Shown here: positions 24,573-38,172 of the stretch, in pieces
Numbering within the stretch: the first letter of the stretch is position 1
Layout of the letters: the number at the start of each line of letters is the position of its first letter
Assembly: GCA_964036315.1 (NCBI GenBank)
Contig: OZ038485.1
Coordinates: forward strand, 72,040,824 to 72,104,823
DNA length: 64,000 nucleotides
Source of the DNA: Acanthosepion esculentum
Lineage: Eukaryota > Mollusca > Cephalopoda > Sepiida > Sepiidae
Direction of reading: 5' to 3'
Made by a program: the position numbers and the translations under genes
Notes under the pieces: generated by a model
Databases searched by the model: none
What the model saw: only the letters and a program-made list of their open reading frames with translations
Told to the model about the DNA's origin: nothing

Positions 24573-25652
24573 ACTTAAAATTTGCAATATAACTTTGTGA
24601 AAACTGTTGAAACTTGTTGAAATCAATACTTTTCGATCGATAACATATCGATTTTCAATAATTTTATTGGTTTTCTAAATATTTCAATAAGTAAATCAAT
24701 TTTTCAAACAACCGTGTTTAACGTTGAAAAACAAGCCAAAAGAGCTTGCTTTTACACCTAAAATTCAATATTTTTCAAAACTTTGTAAAACTTAAAATTT
24801 GCAATATAACTGTGTGAAAACTGTTGAAACTTGTTGAAATCAATACTTTTCGTTCGATAACATATCGATTTTCAATAAGTTTATTGGTTTTCTAAATATT
24901 TCAATAAGTAAATCAATTTTTCAAACAACCGTGTTTAACGTTGAAAAACAATCCAAAACAGTTTGCTTTTACACCTAAAATTCAATATTTTTCAAAACTT
25001 TGTAAAACTTAAAATTTGCAATATAACTTTGTGAAAACTGTTGAAACATGCTGAAATCAATACTTTTCGATCGATAACATATCGATTTTCAATACTTTTA
25101 TTGGTTTTCTAAAGATTTCAATAAGTAAGTCAATTTTTCATACAGTTTAACGTTGAAAAACAAACCAAAACAGCTTGCTTTAACACCTAAAATTCAATAT
25201 TTTTCAAAACTTTGTAAAACTTAAAATTTGCAATATAACTTTGTGAAAACTGTTGAAACTTGTTGAAATCAATACTTTTCGATCGATAACATAACGATTT
25301 TCAATAATTTTATTGGTTTTCTAAATATTTCAATAAGTAAATCAATTTTTCAAACAACCGTGTTTAACGTTGAAAAACAAGCCAAAACAGCTTGCTTTTA
25401 CACCTAAAATTCAATATTTTTCAAAATTTTGTAAAACTTAAAATTTGCAATATAACTTTGTGAAAACTGTTGAAACTTGTTGAAATCAATAGTTTTCGAT
25501 CGATAACATATCGATTTTCAATAATTTTATTGGTTTTCTAAAGATTTCAATAAGTAAATCAATTTTTCAAACAACCGTGTTTAACGTTGAGAAAGAAGCC
25601 AAAACAGCTTGCTTTTACACCTAAAATTCAATATTTTTCAAAACTTTGTAAA
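24573..25652 (+). repeat. P-I-J-(K/L)-M module, copy 3, one monomer short
   Basis: Has P, I, J, a fused K/L monomer and M. It is the only copy of the six that lacks a separate L. Confidence 0.9.
25219..25435 (+). repeat. K/L fusion monomer
   Basis: The left part has t76a (K) and lacks a50t (L). The right end has c209t (L). The exchange therefore lies between 76 and 209 and removed exactly one 217-bp period. This is the expected product of unequal crossing-over one monomer out of register. Confidence 0.88.
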
Positions 25653-26732
25653 ACTTAAAATTTGCAATATAACTTTGTGAAAACTGTTGAAACATGCTGA
25701 AATCAATACTTTTCGATCGATAACATATCGATTTTCAATAATTTTATTGGTTTTCTAAAGATTTCAATAAGTAAATCAATTTTTCAAACAACCGTGTTTA
25801 ACGTTGAAAAACAAGCCAAAACAGCTTGCTTTTACACCTAAAATTCAATATTTTTCAAAACTTTGTAAAACTTAAAATTTGCAATATAACTTTGTGAAAA
25901 CTGTTGAAACATGCTGAAATCAATACTTTTCGATCGATAACATATCGATTTTCAATAATTTTATTGGTTTTCTAAAGATTTCAATAAGTAAATCAATTTT
26001 TCAAACAACCGTGTTTAACGTTGAAAAACAAGCCAAAACAGCTTGCTTTTACACCTAAAATTCAATATTTTTCAAAACTTTGTAAAACTTAAAATTTGCA
26101 ATATAACTTTGAGAAAACTGTTGAAACATGCTGAAATCAATACTTTTCGATCGATAACATATCGATTTTCAATAATTTTATTGGTTTTCTAAAGATTTCA
26201 ATAAGTAAGTCAATTTTTCATACAGTTTAACGTTGAAAAACAAACCAAAACAGCTTGCTTTTACACCTAAAATTCAATATTTTTCAAAACTTTGTAAAAC
26301 TTAAAATTTGCAATATAACTTTGTGAAAACTGTTGAAACATGCTGAAATCAATACTTTTCGATCGATAACATATCGATTTTCAATAATTTTATTGGTTTT
26401 CTAAAGATTTCAATAAGTAAATCAATTTTTCAAACAACCGTGTTTAACGTTGAAAAACAAGCCAAAACAGCTTGCTTTTACACCTAAAATTCAATATTTT
26501 ACAAAACTTTGTAAAACTTAAAATTTGCAATATAACTTTGTGAAAACTGTTGAAACTTGTTGAAATCAATAGTTTTCGATCGATAACATATCGATTTTCA
26601 ATAATTTTATTTGTTTTCTAAAGATTTCAATAAGTAAATCAATTTTTCAAACAACCGTGTTTAACGTTGAAAAACAAGCCAAAACAGCTTGCTTTTACAC
26701 CTAAAATTCAATATTTTTCAAAACTTCGTAAA

Positions 26733-28458
26733 ACTTAAAATTTGCAATATAACTTTGTGAAAACTGTTGAAACTTGTTGAAATCAATTCTTTTCGATCGA
26801 TAACATATCGATTTTCAATAATTTTATTGGTTTTCTAAAGATTTCAATAAGTAAGTCAATTTTTCATACAGTTTAACGTTGAAAAACAAACCAAAACAGC
26901 TTGCTTTTACACCTAAAATTCAATATTTTTCAAAACTTTGTAAAACTTAAAATTTGCAATATAACTTTGTGAAAACTGTTGAAACTTGTTGAAATCAATA
27001 CTTTTCGATCGATAACATATCGATTTTCAATAATTTTATTGGTTTTCTAAATATTTCAATAAGTAAATCAATTTTTCAAACAACCGTGTTTAACGTTCAA
27101 AAACAAGCCAAAACAGCTTGCTTTTACACCTAAAATTCAATATTTTTCAAAACTTTGTAAAACTTAAAATTTGCAATATAACTTTGTGAAAACTGTTGAA
27201 ACTTGTTGAAATCAATACTTTTCGATCGATAACATATCGATTTTCAATAATTTTATTGGTTTTCTAAAGATTTCAATAAGTAAATCAATTTTTCAAACAA
27301 CCGTGTTTAACGTTGAAAAACAAGCCAAAACAGCTTGCTTTTACACCTAAAATTCAATATTTTTCAAAACTTTGTAAAACTTAAAATTTGCAATATAACT
27401 TTGTGAAAACTGTTGAAACATGCTGAAATCAATACTTTTCGATCGATAACATATCGATTTTCAATAATTTTATTGGTTTTCTAAAGATTTCAATAAGTAA
27501 ATCAATTTTTCAAACAACCGTGTTTAACGTTGAAAAACAAGCCAAAACAGCTTGCTTTTACACCTAAAATTCAATATTTTTCAAAACTTTGTAAAACTTA
27601 AAATTTGCAATATAACTTTGAGAAAACTGTTGAAACATGCTGAAATCAATACTTTTCGATCGATAACATATCGATTTTCAATAATTTTATTGGTTTTCTA
27701 AAGATTTCAATAAGTAAGTCAATTTTTCATACAGTTTAACGTTGAAAAACAAACCAAAACAGCTTGCTTTTACACCTAAAATTCAATATTTTTCAAAACT
27801 TTGTAAAACTTAAAATTTGCAATATAACTTTGTGAAAACTGTTGAAACATGCTGAAATCAATACTTTTCGATCGATAACATATCGATTTTCAATAATTTT
27901 ATTGGTTTTCTAAAGATTTCAATAAGTAAATCAATTTTTCAAACAACCGTGTTTAACGTTGAAAAACAAACCAAAACAGCTTGCTTTTACACCTAAAATT
28001 CAATATTTTTCAAAACTTTGTAAAACTTAAAATTTGCAATATAACTTTGTGAAAACTGTTGAAACATGCTGAAATCAATACTTTTCGATCGATAACATAT
28101 CGATTTTCAATAATTTTATTGGTTTTCTAAAGATTTCAATAAGTAAATCAATTTTTCAAACAACCGTGTTTAACGTTGAAAAACAAGCCAAAACAGCTTG
28201 CTTTTACACCTAAAATTCAATATTTTACAAAACTTTGTAAAACTTAAAATTTGCAATATAACTTTGTGAAAACTGTTGAAACTTGTTGAAATCAATAGTT
28301 TTCGATCGATAACATATCGATTTTCAATAATTTTATTTGTTTTCTAAAGATTTCAATAAGTAAATCAATTTTTCAAACAACCGTGTTTAACGTTGAAAAA
28401 CAAGCCAAAACAGCTTGCTTTTACACCTAAAATTCAATATTTTTCAAAACTTCGTAAA
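26733..28458 (+). repeat. HOR block 14: A B C D E D Dx F (8-mer)
   Basis: Monomer starts: 26733, 26945, 27162, 27379, 27596, 27808, 28025, 28242. D is followed by Dx, as if an E between them had turned into a long monomer or been lost. See the hybrid at 27808. Confidence 0.92.
27808..28024 (+). repeat. D monomer with short-form SNP g163a
   Basis: Long form at 135-144 with a123, but carrying g163a, which otherwise marks the short form. The cassette is split between positions 144 and 163, giving a recombinant tract end. Confidence 0.75.
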
Positions 28459-29967
28459 ACTTAAAATTTGCAATATAACTTTGTGAAAACTGTTGAAACT
28501 TGTTGAAATCAATTCTTTTCGATCGATAACATATCGATTTTCAATAATTTTATTGGTTTTCTAAAGATTTCAATAAGTAAGTCAATTTTTCATACAGTTT
28601 AACGTTGAAAAACAAACCAAAACAGCTTGCTTTTACACCTAAAATTCAATATTTTTCAAAACTTTGTAAAACTTAAAATTTGCAATATAACTTTGTGAAA
28701 ACTGTTGAAACTTGTTGAAATCAATACTTTTCGATCGATAACATATCGATTTTCAATAATTTTATTGGTTTTCTAAATATTTCAATAAGTAAATCAATTT
28801 TTCAAACAACCGTGTTTAACGTTCAAAAACAAGCCAAAACAGCTTGCTTTTACACCTAAAATTCAATATTTTTCAAAACTTTGTAAAACTTAAAATTTGC
28901 AATATAACTTTGTGAAAACTGTTGAAACTTGTTGAAATCAATACTTTTCGATCGATAACATATCGATTTTCAATAATTTTATTGGTTTTCTAAAGATTTC
29001 AATAAGTAAATCAATTTTTCAAACAACCGTGTTTAACGTTGAAAAACAAGCCAAAACAGCTTGCTTTTACACCTAAAATTCAATATTTTTCAAAACTTTG
29101 TAAAACTTAAAATTTGCAATATAACTTTGTGAAAACTGTTGAAACATGCTGAAATCAATACTTTTCGATCGATAACATATCGATTTTCAATAATTTTATT
29201 GGTTTTCTAAAGATTTCAATAAGTAAATCAATTTTTCAAACAACCGTGTTTAACGTTGAAAAACAAGCCAAAACAGCTTGCTTTTACACCTAAAATTCAA
29301 TATTTTTCAAAACTTTGTAAAACTTAAAATTTGCAATATAACTTTGAGAAAACTGTTGAAACATGCTGAAATCAATACTTTTCGATCGATAACATATCGA
29401 TTTTCAATAATTTTATTGGTTTTCTAAAGATTTCAATAAGTAAGTCAATTTTTCATACAGTTTAACGTTGAAAAACAAACCAAAACAGCTTGCTTTTACA
29501 CCTAAAATTCAATATTTTTCAAAACTTTGTAAAACTTAAAATTTGCAATATAACTTTGTGAAAACTGTTGAAACATGCTGAAATCAATACTTTTCGATCG
29601 ATAACATATCGATTTTCAATAATTTTATTGGTTTTCTAAAGATTTCAATAAGTAAATCAATTTTTCAAACAACCGTGTTTAACGTTGAAAAACAAGCCAA
29701 AACAGCTTGCTTTTACACCTAAAATTCAATATTTTACAAAACTTTGTAAAACTTAAAATTTGCAATATAACTTTGTGAAAACTGTTGAAACTTGTTGAAA
29801 TCAATAGTTTTCGATCGATAACATATCGATTTTCAATAATTTTATTTGTTTTCTAAAGATTTCAATAAGTAAATCAATTTTTCAAACAACCGTGTTTAAC
29901 GTTGAAAAACAAGCCAAAACAGCTTGCTTTTACACCTAAAATTCAATATTTTTCAAAACTTCGTAAA
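28459..29967 (+). repeat. HOR block 15: A B C D E Dx F (7-mer)
   Basis: Monomer starts: 28459, 28671, 28888, 29105, 29322, 29534, 29751. It is block 1 minus one E-D pair. Confidence 0.92.
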
Positions 29968-30613
29968 ACTTAAAATTTGCAATATAACTTTGTGAAAACT
30001 GTTGAAACTTGTTGAAATCAATTCTTTTCGATCGATAACATATCGATTTTCAATAATTTTATTGGTTTTCTAAAGATTTCAATAAGTAAGTCAATTTTTC
30101 ATACAGTTTAACGTTGAAAAACAAACCAAAACAGCTTGCTTTTACACCTAAAATTCAATATTTTTCAAAACTTTGTAAAACTTAAAATTTGCAATATAAC
30201 TTTGTGAAAACTGTTGAAACTTGTTGAAATCAATACTTTTCGATCGATAACATATCGATTTTCAATAATTTTATTGGTTTTCTAAATATTTCAATAAGTA
30301 AATCAATTTTTCAAACAACCGTGTTTAACGTTCAAAAACAAGGCAAAACAGCTTGCTTTTACACCTAAAATTCAATATTTTTCAAAACTTTGTAAAACTT
30401 AAAATTTGCAATATAACTTTGTGAAAACTGTTGAAACTTGTTGAAATCAATACTTTTCGATCGATAACATATCGATTTTCAATAATTTTATTGGTTTTCT
30501 AAAGATTTCAATAAGTAAATCAATTTTTCAAACAACCGTGTTTAACGTTGAAAAACAAGCCAAAACAGCTTGCTTTTACACCTAAAATTCAATATTTTTC
30601 AAAACTTTGTAAA

Positions 30614-30829
30614 ACTTAAAATTTGCAATATAACTTTGTGAAAACTGTTGAAACATGCTGAAATCAATACTTTTCGATCGATAACATATCGATTTTCAAT
30701 AATTTTATTGGTTTTCTAAAGATTTCAATAAGTAAATCAATTTTTCAAACAACCGTGTTTAACGTTGAAAAAGAAGCCAAAACAGCTTGCTTTTCACCTA
30801 AAATTCAATATTTTTCAAAACTTTGTAAA
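30614..30829 (+). repeat. Dg monomer with 1-bp deletion (216 bp)
   Basis: First monomer with c160g on a D backbone. One A is missing at monomer position 182 (between 30794 and 30795). This is the only single-base indel in the window, and it marks the start of the right-hand monomer vocabulary. Confidence 0.88.
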
Positions 30830-31697
30830 ACTTAAAATTTGCAATATAACTTTGTGAAAACTGTTGAAACTTGTTGAAATCAATACTTTTCGATCGATAA
30901 CATATCGATTTTCAATAATTTTATTGGTTTTCTAAAGATTTCAATAAGTAAATCAATTTTTCAAACAATCGTGTTTAACGTTGAAAAACAAGCCAAAACA
31001 GCTTGCTTTTACACCTAAAATTCAATATTTTACAAAACTTTGTAAAACTTAAAATTTGCAATATAACTTTGTGAAAACTGTTGAAACTTGTTGAAATCAA
31101 TAGTTTTCGATCGATAACATATCGATTTTCAATAATTTTATTGGTTTTCTAAAGATTTCAATAAGTAAATCAATTTTTCAAACAACCGTGTTTAACGTTG
31201 AAAAACAAGCCAAAACAGCTTGCTTTTACACCTAAAATTCAATATTTTTCAAAACTTTGTAAAACTTAAAATTTGCAATATAACTTTGTGAAAACTGTTG
31301 AAACTTGTTGAAATCAATACTTTTCGATCGATAACATATCGATTTTCAATAATTTTATTGGTTTTCTAAAGATTTCAATAAGTAAATCAATTTTTCAAAC
31401 AATCGTGTTTAACGTTGAAAAACAAGCCAAAACAGCTTGCTTTTACACCTAAAATTCAATATTTTACAAAACTTTGTAAAACTTAAAATTGGCAATATAA
31501 CTTTGTGAAAACTGTTGAAACTTGTTGAAATCAATAGTTTTCGATCGATAACATATCGATTTTCAATAATTTTATTGGTTTTCTAAAGATTTCAATAAGT
31601 AAATCAATTTTTCAAACAACCGTGTTTAACGTTGAAAAACAAGCCAAAACAGCTTGCTTTTACACCTAAAATTCAATATTTTTCAAAACTTCGTAAA
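30830..31697 (+). repeat. G-H / G-H' dimer pair
   Basis: Two 434-bp dimers. The second ends in H' (t11g, t212c). The same pair occurs at 37305-38172, 47681-48548 and 57179-58046, and as triplets at 39248 and 41625. Confidence 0.9.
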
Positions 31698-31914
31698 ACT
31701 TAAAATTTGCAATATAACTTTGTGAAAACTGTTGAAACTTGTTGAAATCAATACTTTTCGATCGATAACATATCGATTTTCAATAATTTTATTGGTTTTC
31801 TAAAGATTTCAATAAGTAAATCAATTTTTCAAACAACCGTGTTTAACGTTGAAAAACAAGCCAAAACAGCTTGCTTTTACACCTAAAATTCAATATTTTT
31901 CAAAACTTTGTAAA

Positions 31915-33630
31915 ACTTAAAATTTGCAATATAACTTTGTGAAAACTGTTGAAACTTGTTGAAATCAATACTTTTCGATCGATAACATATCGATTTTCAA
32001 TAATTTTATTGGTTTTCTAAAGATTTCAATAAGTAAATCAATTTTTCAAACAACCGTGTTTAACGTTGAAAAACAAGCCAAAACAGCTTGCTTTTACACC
32101 TAAAATTCAATATTTTTCAAAACTTTGTAAAACTTAAAATTTGCAATATAACTTTGTGAAAACTGTTGAAACATGCTGAAATCAATACTTTTCGATCGAT
32201 AACATATCGATTTTCAATAATTTTATTGGTTTTCTAAAGATTTCAATAAGTAAATCAATTTTTCAAACAACCGTGTTTAACGTTGAAAAAGAAGCCAAAA
32301 CAGCTTGCTTTTACACCTAAAATTCAATATTTTTCAAAACTTTGTAAAACTTAAAATTTGCAATATAACTTTGAGAAAACTGTTGAAACATGCTGAAATC
32401 AATACTTTTCGATCGATAACATATCGATTTTCAATAATTTTATTGGTTTTCTAAAGATTTCAATAAGTAAGTCAATTTTTCATACAGTTTAACGTTGAAA
32501 AACAAACCAAAACAGCTTTCTTTTACACCTAAAATTCAATATTTTTCAAAACTTTGTAAAACTTAAAATTTGCAATATAACTTTGTGAAAACTGTTGAAA
32601 CTTGTTGAAATCAATACTTTTCGATCGATAACATATCGATTTTCAATAATTTTATTGGTTTTCTAAAGATTTCAATAAGTAAGTCAATTTTTCATACAGT
32701 TTAACGTTGAAAAACAAACCAAAACAGCTTGCTTTTACACCTAAAATTCAATATTTTTCAAAACTTTGTAAAACTTAAAATTTGCAATATAACTTTGTGA
32801 AAACTGTTGAAACTTGTTGAAATCAATACTTTTCGATCGATAACATATCGATTTTCAATAATTTTATTGGTTTTCTAAAGATTTCAATAAGTAAATCAAT
32901 TTTTCAAACAACCGTGTTTAACGTTGAAAAACAAGCCAAAACAGCTTGCTTTTACACCTAAAATTCAATATTTTTCAAAACTTTGTAAAACTTAAAATTT
33001 GCAATATAACTTTGTGAAAACTGTTGAAACATGCTGAAATCAATACTTTTCGATCGATAACATATCGATTTTCAATAATTTTATTGGTTTTCTAAAGATT
33101 TCAATAAGTAAATCAATTTTTCAAACAACCGTGTTTAACGTTGAAAAAGAAGCCAAAACAGCTTGCTTTTACACCTAAAATTCAATATTTTTCAAAACTT
33201 TGTAAAACTTAAAATTTGCAATATAACTTTGAGAAAACTGTTGAAACATGCTGAAATCAATACTTTTCGATCGATAACATATCGATTTTCAATAATTTTA
33301 TTGGTTTTCTAAAGATTTCAATAAGTAAGTCAATTTTTCATACAGTTTAACGTTGAAAAACAAACCAAAACAGCTTTCTTTTACACCTAAAATTCAATAT
33401 TTTTCAAAACTTTGTAAAACTTAAAATTTGCAATATAACTTTGTGAAAACTGTTGAAACTTGTTGAAATCAATACTTTTCGATCGATAACATATCGATTT
33501 TCAATAATTTTATTGGTTTTCTAAAGATTTCAATAAGTAAGTCAATTTTTCATACAGTTTAACGTTGAAAAACAAACCAAAACAGCTTGCTTTTACACCT
33601 AAAATTCAATATTTTTCAAAACTTTGTAAA
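31915..33630 (+). repeat. 858-bp tandem duplication of C Dg Eg N
   Basis: Two adjacent copies of the tetramer, 31915-32772 and 32773-33630. Both carry c160g in D and g176t in E. Confidence 0.9.
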
Positions 33631-34281
33631 ACTTAAAATTTGCAATATAACTTTGTGAAAACTGTTGAAACTTGTTGAAATCAATACTTTTCGATCGATA
33701 ACATATCGATTTTCAATAATTTTATTGGTTTTCTAAAGATTTCAATAAGTAAATCAATTTTTCAAACAATCGTGTTTAACGTTGAAAAACAAGCCAAAAC
33801 AGCTTGCTTTTACACCTAAAATTCAATATTTTACAAAACTTTGTAAAACTTAAAATTTGCAATATAACTTTGTGAAAACTGTTGAAACTTGTTGAAATCA
33901 ATAGTTTTCGATCGATAACATATCGATTTTCAATAATTTTATTGGTTTTCTAAAGATTTCAATAAGTAAATCAATTTTTCAAACAACCGTGTTTAACGTT
34001 GAAAAACAAGCCAAAACAGCTTGCTTTTACACCTAAAATTCAATATTTTTCAAAACTTCGTAAAACTTAAAATTTGCAATATAACTTTGTGAAAACTGTT
34101 GAAACTTGTTGAAATCAATACTTTTCGATCGATAACATATCGATGTTCAATAATTTTATTGGTTTTCTAAAGATTTCAATAAGTAAATCAATTTTTCAAA
34201 CAACCGTGTTTAACGTTGAAAAACAAGCCAAAACAGCTTGCTTTTACACCTAAAATTCAATATTTTTCAAAACTTTGTAAA

Positions 34282-35578
34282 ACTTAAAATTTGCAATATA
34301 ACTTTGTGAAAACTGTTGAAACTTGTTGAAATCAATACTTTTCGATCGATAACATATCGATTTTCAATAATTTTATTGGTTTTCTAAATATTTCAATAAG
34401 TAAATCAATTTTTCAAACAACCGTGTTTAACGTTGAAAAACAAGCCAAAAGAGCTTGCTTTTACACCTAAAATTCAATATTTTTCAAAACTTTGTAAAAC
34501 TTAAAATTTGCAATATAACTGTGTGAAAACTGTTGAAACTTGTTGAAATCAATACTTTTCGTTCGATAACATATCGATTTTCAATAAGTTTATTGGTTTT
34601 CTAAATATTTCAATAAGTAAATCAATTTTTCAAACAACCGTGTTTAACGTTGAAAAACAATCCAAAACAGTTTGCTTTTACACCTAAAATTCAATATTTT
34701 TCAAAACTTTGTAAAACTTAAAATTTGCAATATAACTTTGTGAAAACTGTTGAAACATGCTGAAATCAATACTTTTCGATCGATAACATATCGATTTTCA
34801 ATACTTTTATTGGTTTTCTAAAGATTTCAATAAGTAAGTCAATTTTTCATACAGTTTAACGTTGAAAAACAAACCAAAACAGCTTGCTTTAACACCTAAA
34901 ATTCAATATTTTTCAAAACTTTGTAAAACTTAAAATTTGCAATATAACTTTGTGAAAACTGTTGAAACTTGTTGAAATCAATACTTTTCGATCGATAACA
35001 TAACGATTTTCAATAATTTTATTGGTTTTCTAAATATTTCAATAAGTAAATCAATTTTTCAAACAACCGTGTTTAACGTTGAAAAACAAGCCAAAACAGC
35101 TTGCTTTTACACCTAAAATTCAATATTTTTCAAAACTTTGTAAAACTTAAAATTTGCAATATAACTTTGTGAAAACTGTTGAAACTTGTTGAATTCAATA
35201 CTTTTCGATCGATAACATATCGATTTTCAATAATTTTATTGGTTTTCTAAATATTTCAATAAGTAAATCAATTTTTCAAACAACCGTGTTTAACGTTGAA
35301 AAACAAGCCAAAACAGCTTGCTTTTACACCTAAAATTCAATATTTTTCAAAATTTTGTAAAACTTAAAATTTGCAATATAACTTTGTGAAAACTGTTGAA
35401 ACTTGTTGAAATCAATAGTTTTCGATCGATAACATATCGATTTTCAATAATTTTATTGGTTTTCTAAAGATTTCAATAAGTAAATCAATTTTTCAAACAA
35501 CCGTGTTTAACGTTGAGAAAGAAGCCAAAACAGCTTGCTTTTACACCTAAAATTCAATATTTTTCAAAACTTTGTAAA
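34282..35578 (+). repeat. P-I-J-K-L-M module, copy 4
   Basis: Now preceded by G-H-Q instead of G-H. Q (34065-34281) carries t81g beside the dyad and the H before it ends in t212c. The same extended context recurs at copies 5 and 6. Confidence 0.9.
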
Positions 35579-36441
35579 ACTTAAAATTTGCAATATAACT
35601 TTGTGAAAACTGTTGAAACATGCTGAAATCAATACTTTTCGATCGATAACATATCGATTTTCAATAATTTTATTGGTTTTCTAAAGATTTCAATAAGTAA
35701 ATCAATTTTTCAAACAACCGTGTTTAACGTTGAAAAACAAGCCAAAACAGCTTGCTTTTACACCTAAAATTCAATATTTTTCAAAACTTTGTAAAACTTA
35801 AAATTTGCAATATAACTTTGAGAAAACTGTTGAAACATGCTGAAATCAATACTTTTCGATCGATAACATATCGATTTTCAATAATTTTATTGGTTTTCTA
35901 AAGATTTCAATAAGTAAGTCAATTTTTCATACAGTTTAACGTTGAAAAACAAACCAAAACAGCTTGCTTTTACACCTAAAATTCAATATTTTTCAAAACT
36001 TTGTAAAACTTAAAATTTGCAATATAACTTTGTGAAAACTGTTGAAACATGCTGAAATCAATACTTTTCGATCGATAACATATCGATTTTCAATAATTTT
36101 ATTGGTTTTCTAAAGATTTCAATAAGTAAATCAATTTTTCAAACAACCGTGTTTAACGTTGAAAAACAAGCCAAAACAGCTTGCTTTTACACCTAAAATT
36201 CAATATTTTACAAAACTTTGTAAAACTTAAAATTTGCAATATAACTTTGTGAAAACTGTTGAAACTTGTTGAAATCAATAGTTTTCGATCGATAACATAT
36301 CGATTTTCAATAATTTTATTTGTTTTCTAAAGATTTCAATAAGTAAATCAATTTTTCAAACAACCGTGTTTAACGTTGAAAAACAAGCCAAAACAGCTTG
36401 CTTTTACACCTAAAATTCAATATTTTTCAAAACTTCGTAAA

Positions 36442-38172
36442 ACTTAAAATTTGCAATATAACTTTGTGAAAACTGTTGAAACTTGTTGAAATCAATTCTT
36501 TTCGATCGATAACATATCGATTTTCAATAATTTTATTGGTTTTCTAAAGATTTCAATAAGTAAGTCAATTTTTCATACAGTTTAACGTTGAAAAACAAAC
36601 CAAAACAGCTTGCTTTTACACCTAAAATTCAATATTTTTCAAAACTTTGTAAAACTTAAAATTTGCAATATAACTTTGTGAAAACTGTTGAAACTTGTTG
36701 AAATCAATACTTTTCGATCGATAACATATCGATTTTCAATAATTTTATTGGTTTTCTAAATATTTCAATAAGTAAATCAATTTTTCAAACAACCGTGTTT
36801 AACGTTCAAAAACAAGCCAAAACAGCTTGCTTTTACACCTAAAATTCAATATTTTTCAAAACTTTGTAAAACTTAAAATTTGCAATATAACTTTGTGAAA
36901 ACTGTTGAAACTTGTTGAAATCAATACTTTTCGATCGATAACATATCGATTTTCAATAATTTTATTGGTTTTCTAAAGATTTCAATAAGTAAATCAATTT
37001 TTCAAACAACCGTGTTTAACGTTGAAAAACAAGCCAAAACAGCTTGCTTTTACACCTAAAATTCAATATTTTTCAAAACTTTGTAAAACTTAAAATTTGC
37101 AATATAACTTTGTGAAAACTGTTGAAACATGCTGAAATCAATACTTTTCGATCGATAACATATCGATTTTCAATAATTTTATTGGTTTTCTAAAGATTTC
37201 AATAAGTAAATCAATTTTTCAAACAACCGTGTTTAACGTTGAAAAAGAAGCCAAAACAGCTTGCTTTTACACCTAAAATTCAATATTTTTCAAAACTTTG
37301 TAAAACTTAAAATTTGCAATATAACTTTGTGAAAACTGTTGAAACTTGTTGAAATCAATACTTTTCGATCGATAACATATCGATTTTCAATAATTTTATT
37401 GGTTTTCTAAAGATTTCAATAAGTAAATCAATTTTTCAAACAATCGTGTTTAACGTTGAAAAACAAGCCAAAACAGCTTGCTTTTACACCTAAAATTCAA
37501 TATTTTACAAAACTTTGTAAAACTTAAAATTTGCAATATAACTTTGTGAAAACTGTTGAAACTTGTTGAAATCAATAGTTTTCGATCGATAACATATCGA
37601 TTTTCAATAATTTTATTGGTTTTCTAAAGATTTCAATAAGTAAATCAATTTTTCAAACAACCGTGTTTAACGTTGAAAAACAAGCCAAAACAGCTTGCTT
37701 TTACACCTAAAATTCAATATTTTTCAAAACTTTGTAAAACTTAAAATTTGCAATATAACTTTGTGAAAACTGTTGAAACTTGTTGAAATCAATACTTTTC
37801 GATCGATAACATATCGATTTTCAATAATTTTATTGGTTTTCTAAAGATTTCAATAAGTAAATCAATTTTTCAAACAATCGTGTTTAACGTTGAAAAACAA
37901 GCCAAAACAGCTTGCTTTTACACCTAAAATTCAATATTTTACAAAACTTTGTAAAACTTAAAATTGGCAATATAACTTTGTGAAAACTGTTGAAACTTGT
38001 TGAAATCAATAGTTTTCGATCGATAACATATCGATTTTCAATAATTTTATTGGTTTTCTAAAGATTTCAATAAGTAAATCAATTTTTCAAACAACCGTGT
38101 TTAACGTTGAAAAACAAGCCAAAACAGCTTGCTTTTACACCTAAAATTCAATATTTTTCAAAACTTCGTAAA
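36442..38172 (+). repeat. A B C Dg G H G H' lead-in
   Basis: Starts: 36442, 36654, 36871, 37088, 37305, 37522, 37739, 37956. It repeats the first eight monomers of block 16, at an offset of about 6.47 kb, and leads directly into the 11-mer HOR. Confidence 0.9.

Larger units (their letters stand above)
23276..26732 (+). repeat. HOR block 13: 16-mer, as block 11 minus one monomer
   Basis: Monomer starts: 23276, 23488, 23705, 23922, 24139, 24356, 24573, 24790, 25007, 25219, 25436, 25653, 25870, 26087, 26299, 26516. Its length of 3,457 bp is block 11 minus exactly 217 bp. The loss is explained by the K/L fusion at 25219. Confidence 0.92.
29968..36441 (+). repeat. HOR block 16: composite 30-mer spanning the change of monomer vocabulary
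   Basis: Order: A B C Dg G H G H' C C Dg Eg N C Dg Eg N G H Q P I J K L M D E Dx F. Starts: 29968, 30180, 30397, 30614, 30830, 31047, 31264, 31481, 31698, 31915, 32132, 32349, 32561, 32773, 32990, 33207, 33419, 33631, 33848, 34065, 34282, 34499, 34716, 34928, 35145, 35362, 35579, 35796, 36008, 36225. The B at 30180 has a private c164g (30343). Dg, Eg, N, H' and Q are first seen here. Confidence 0.9.
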
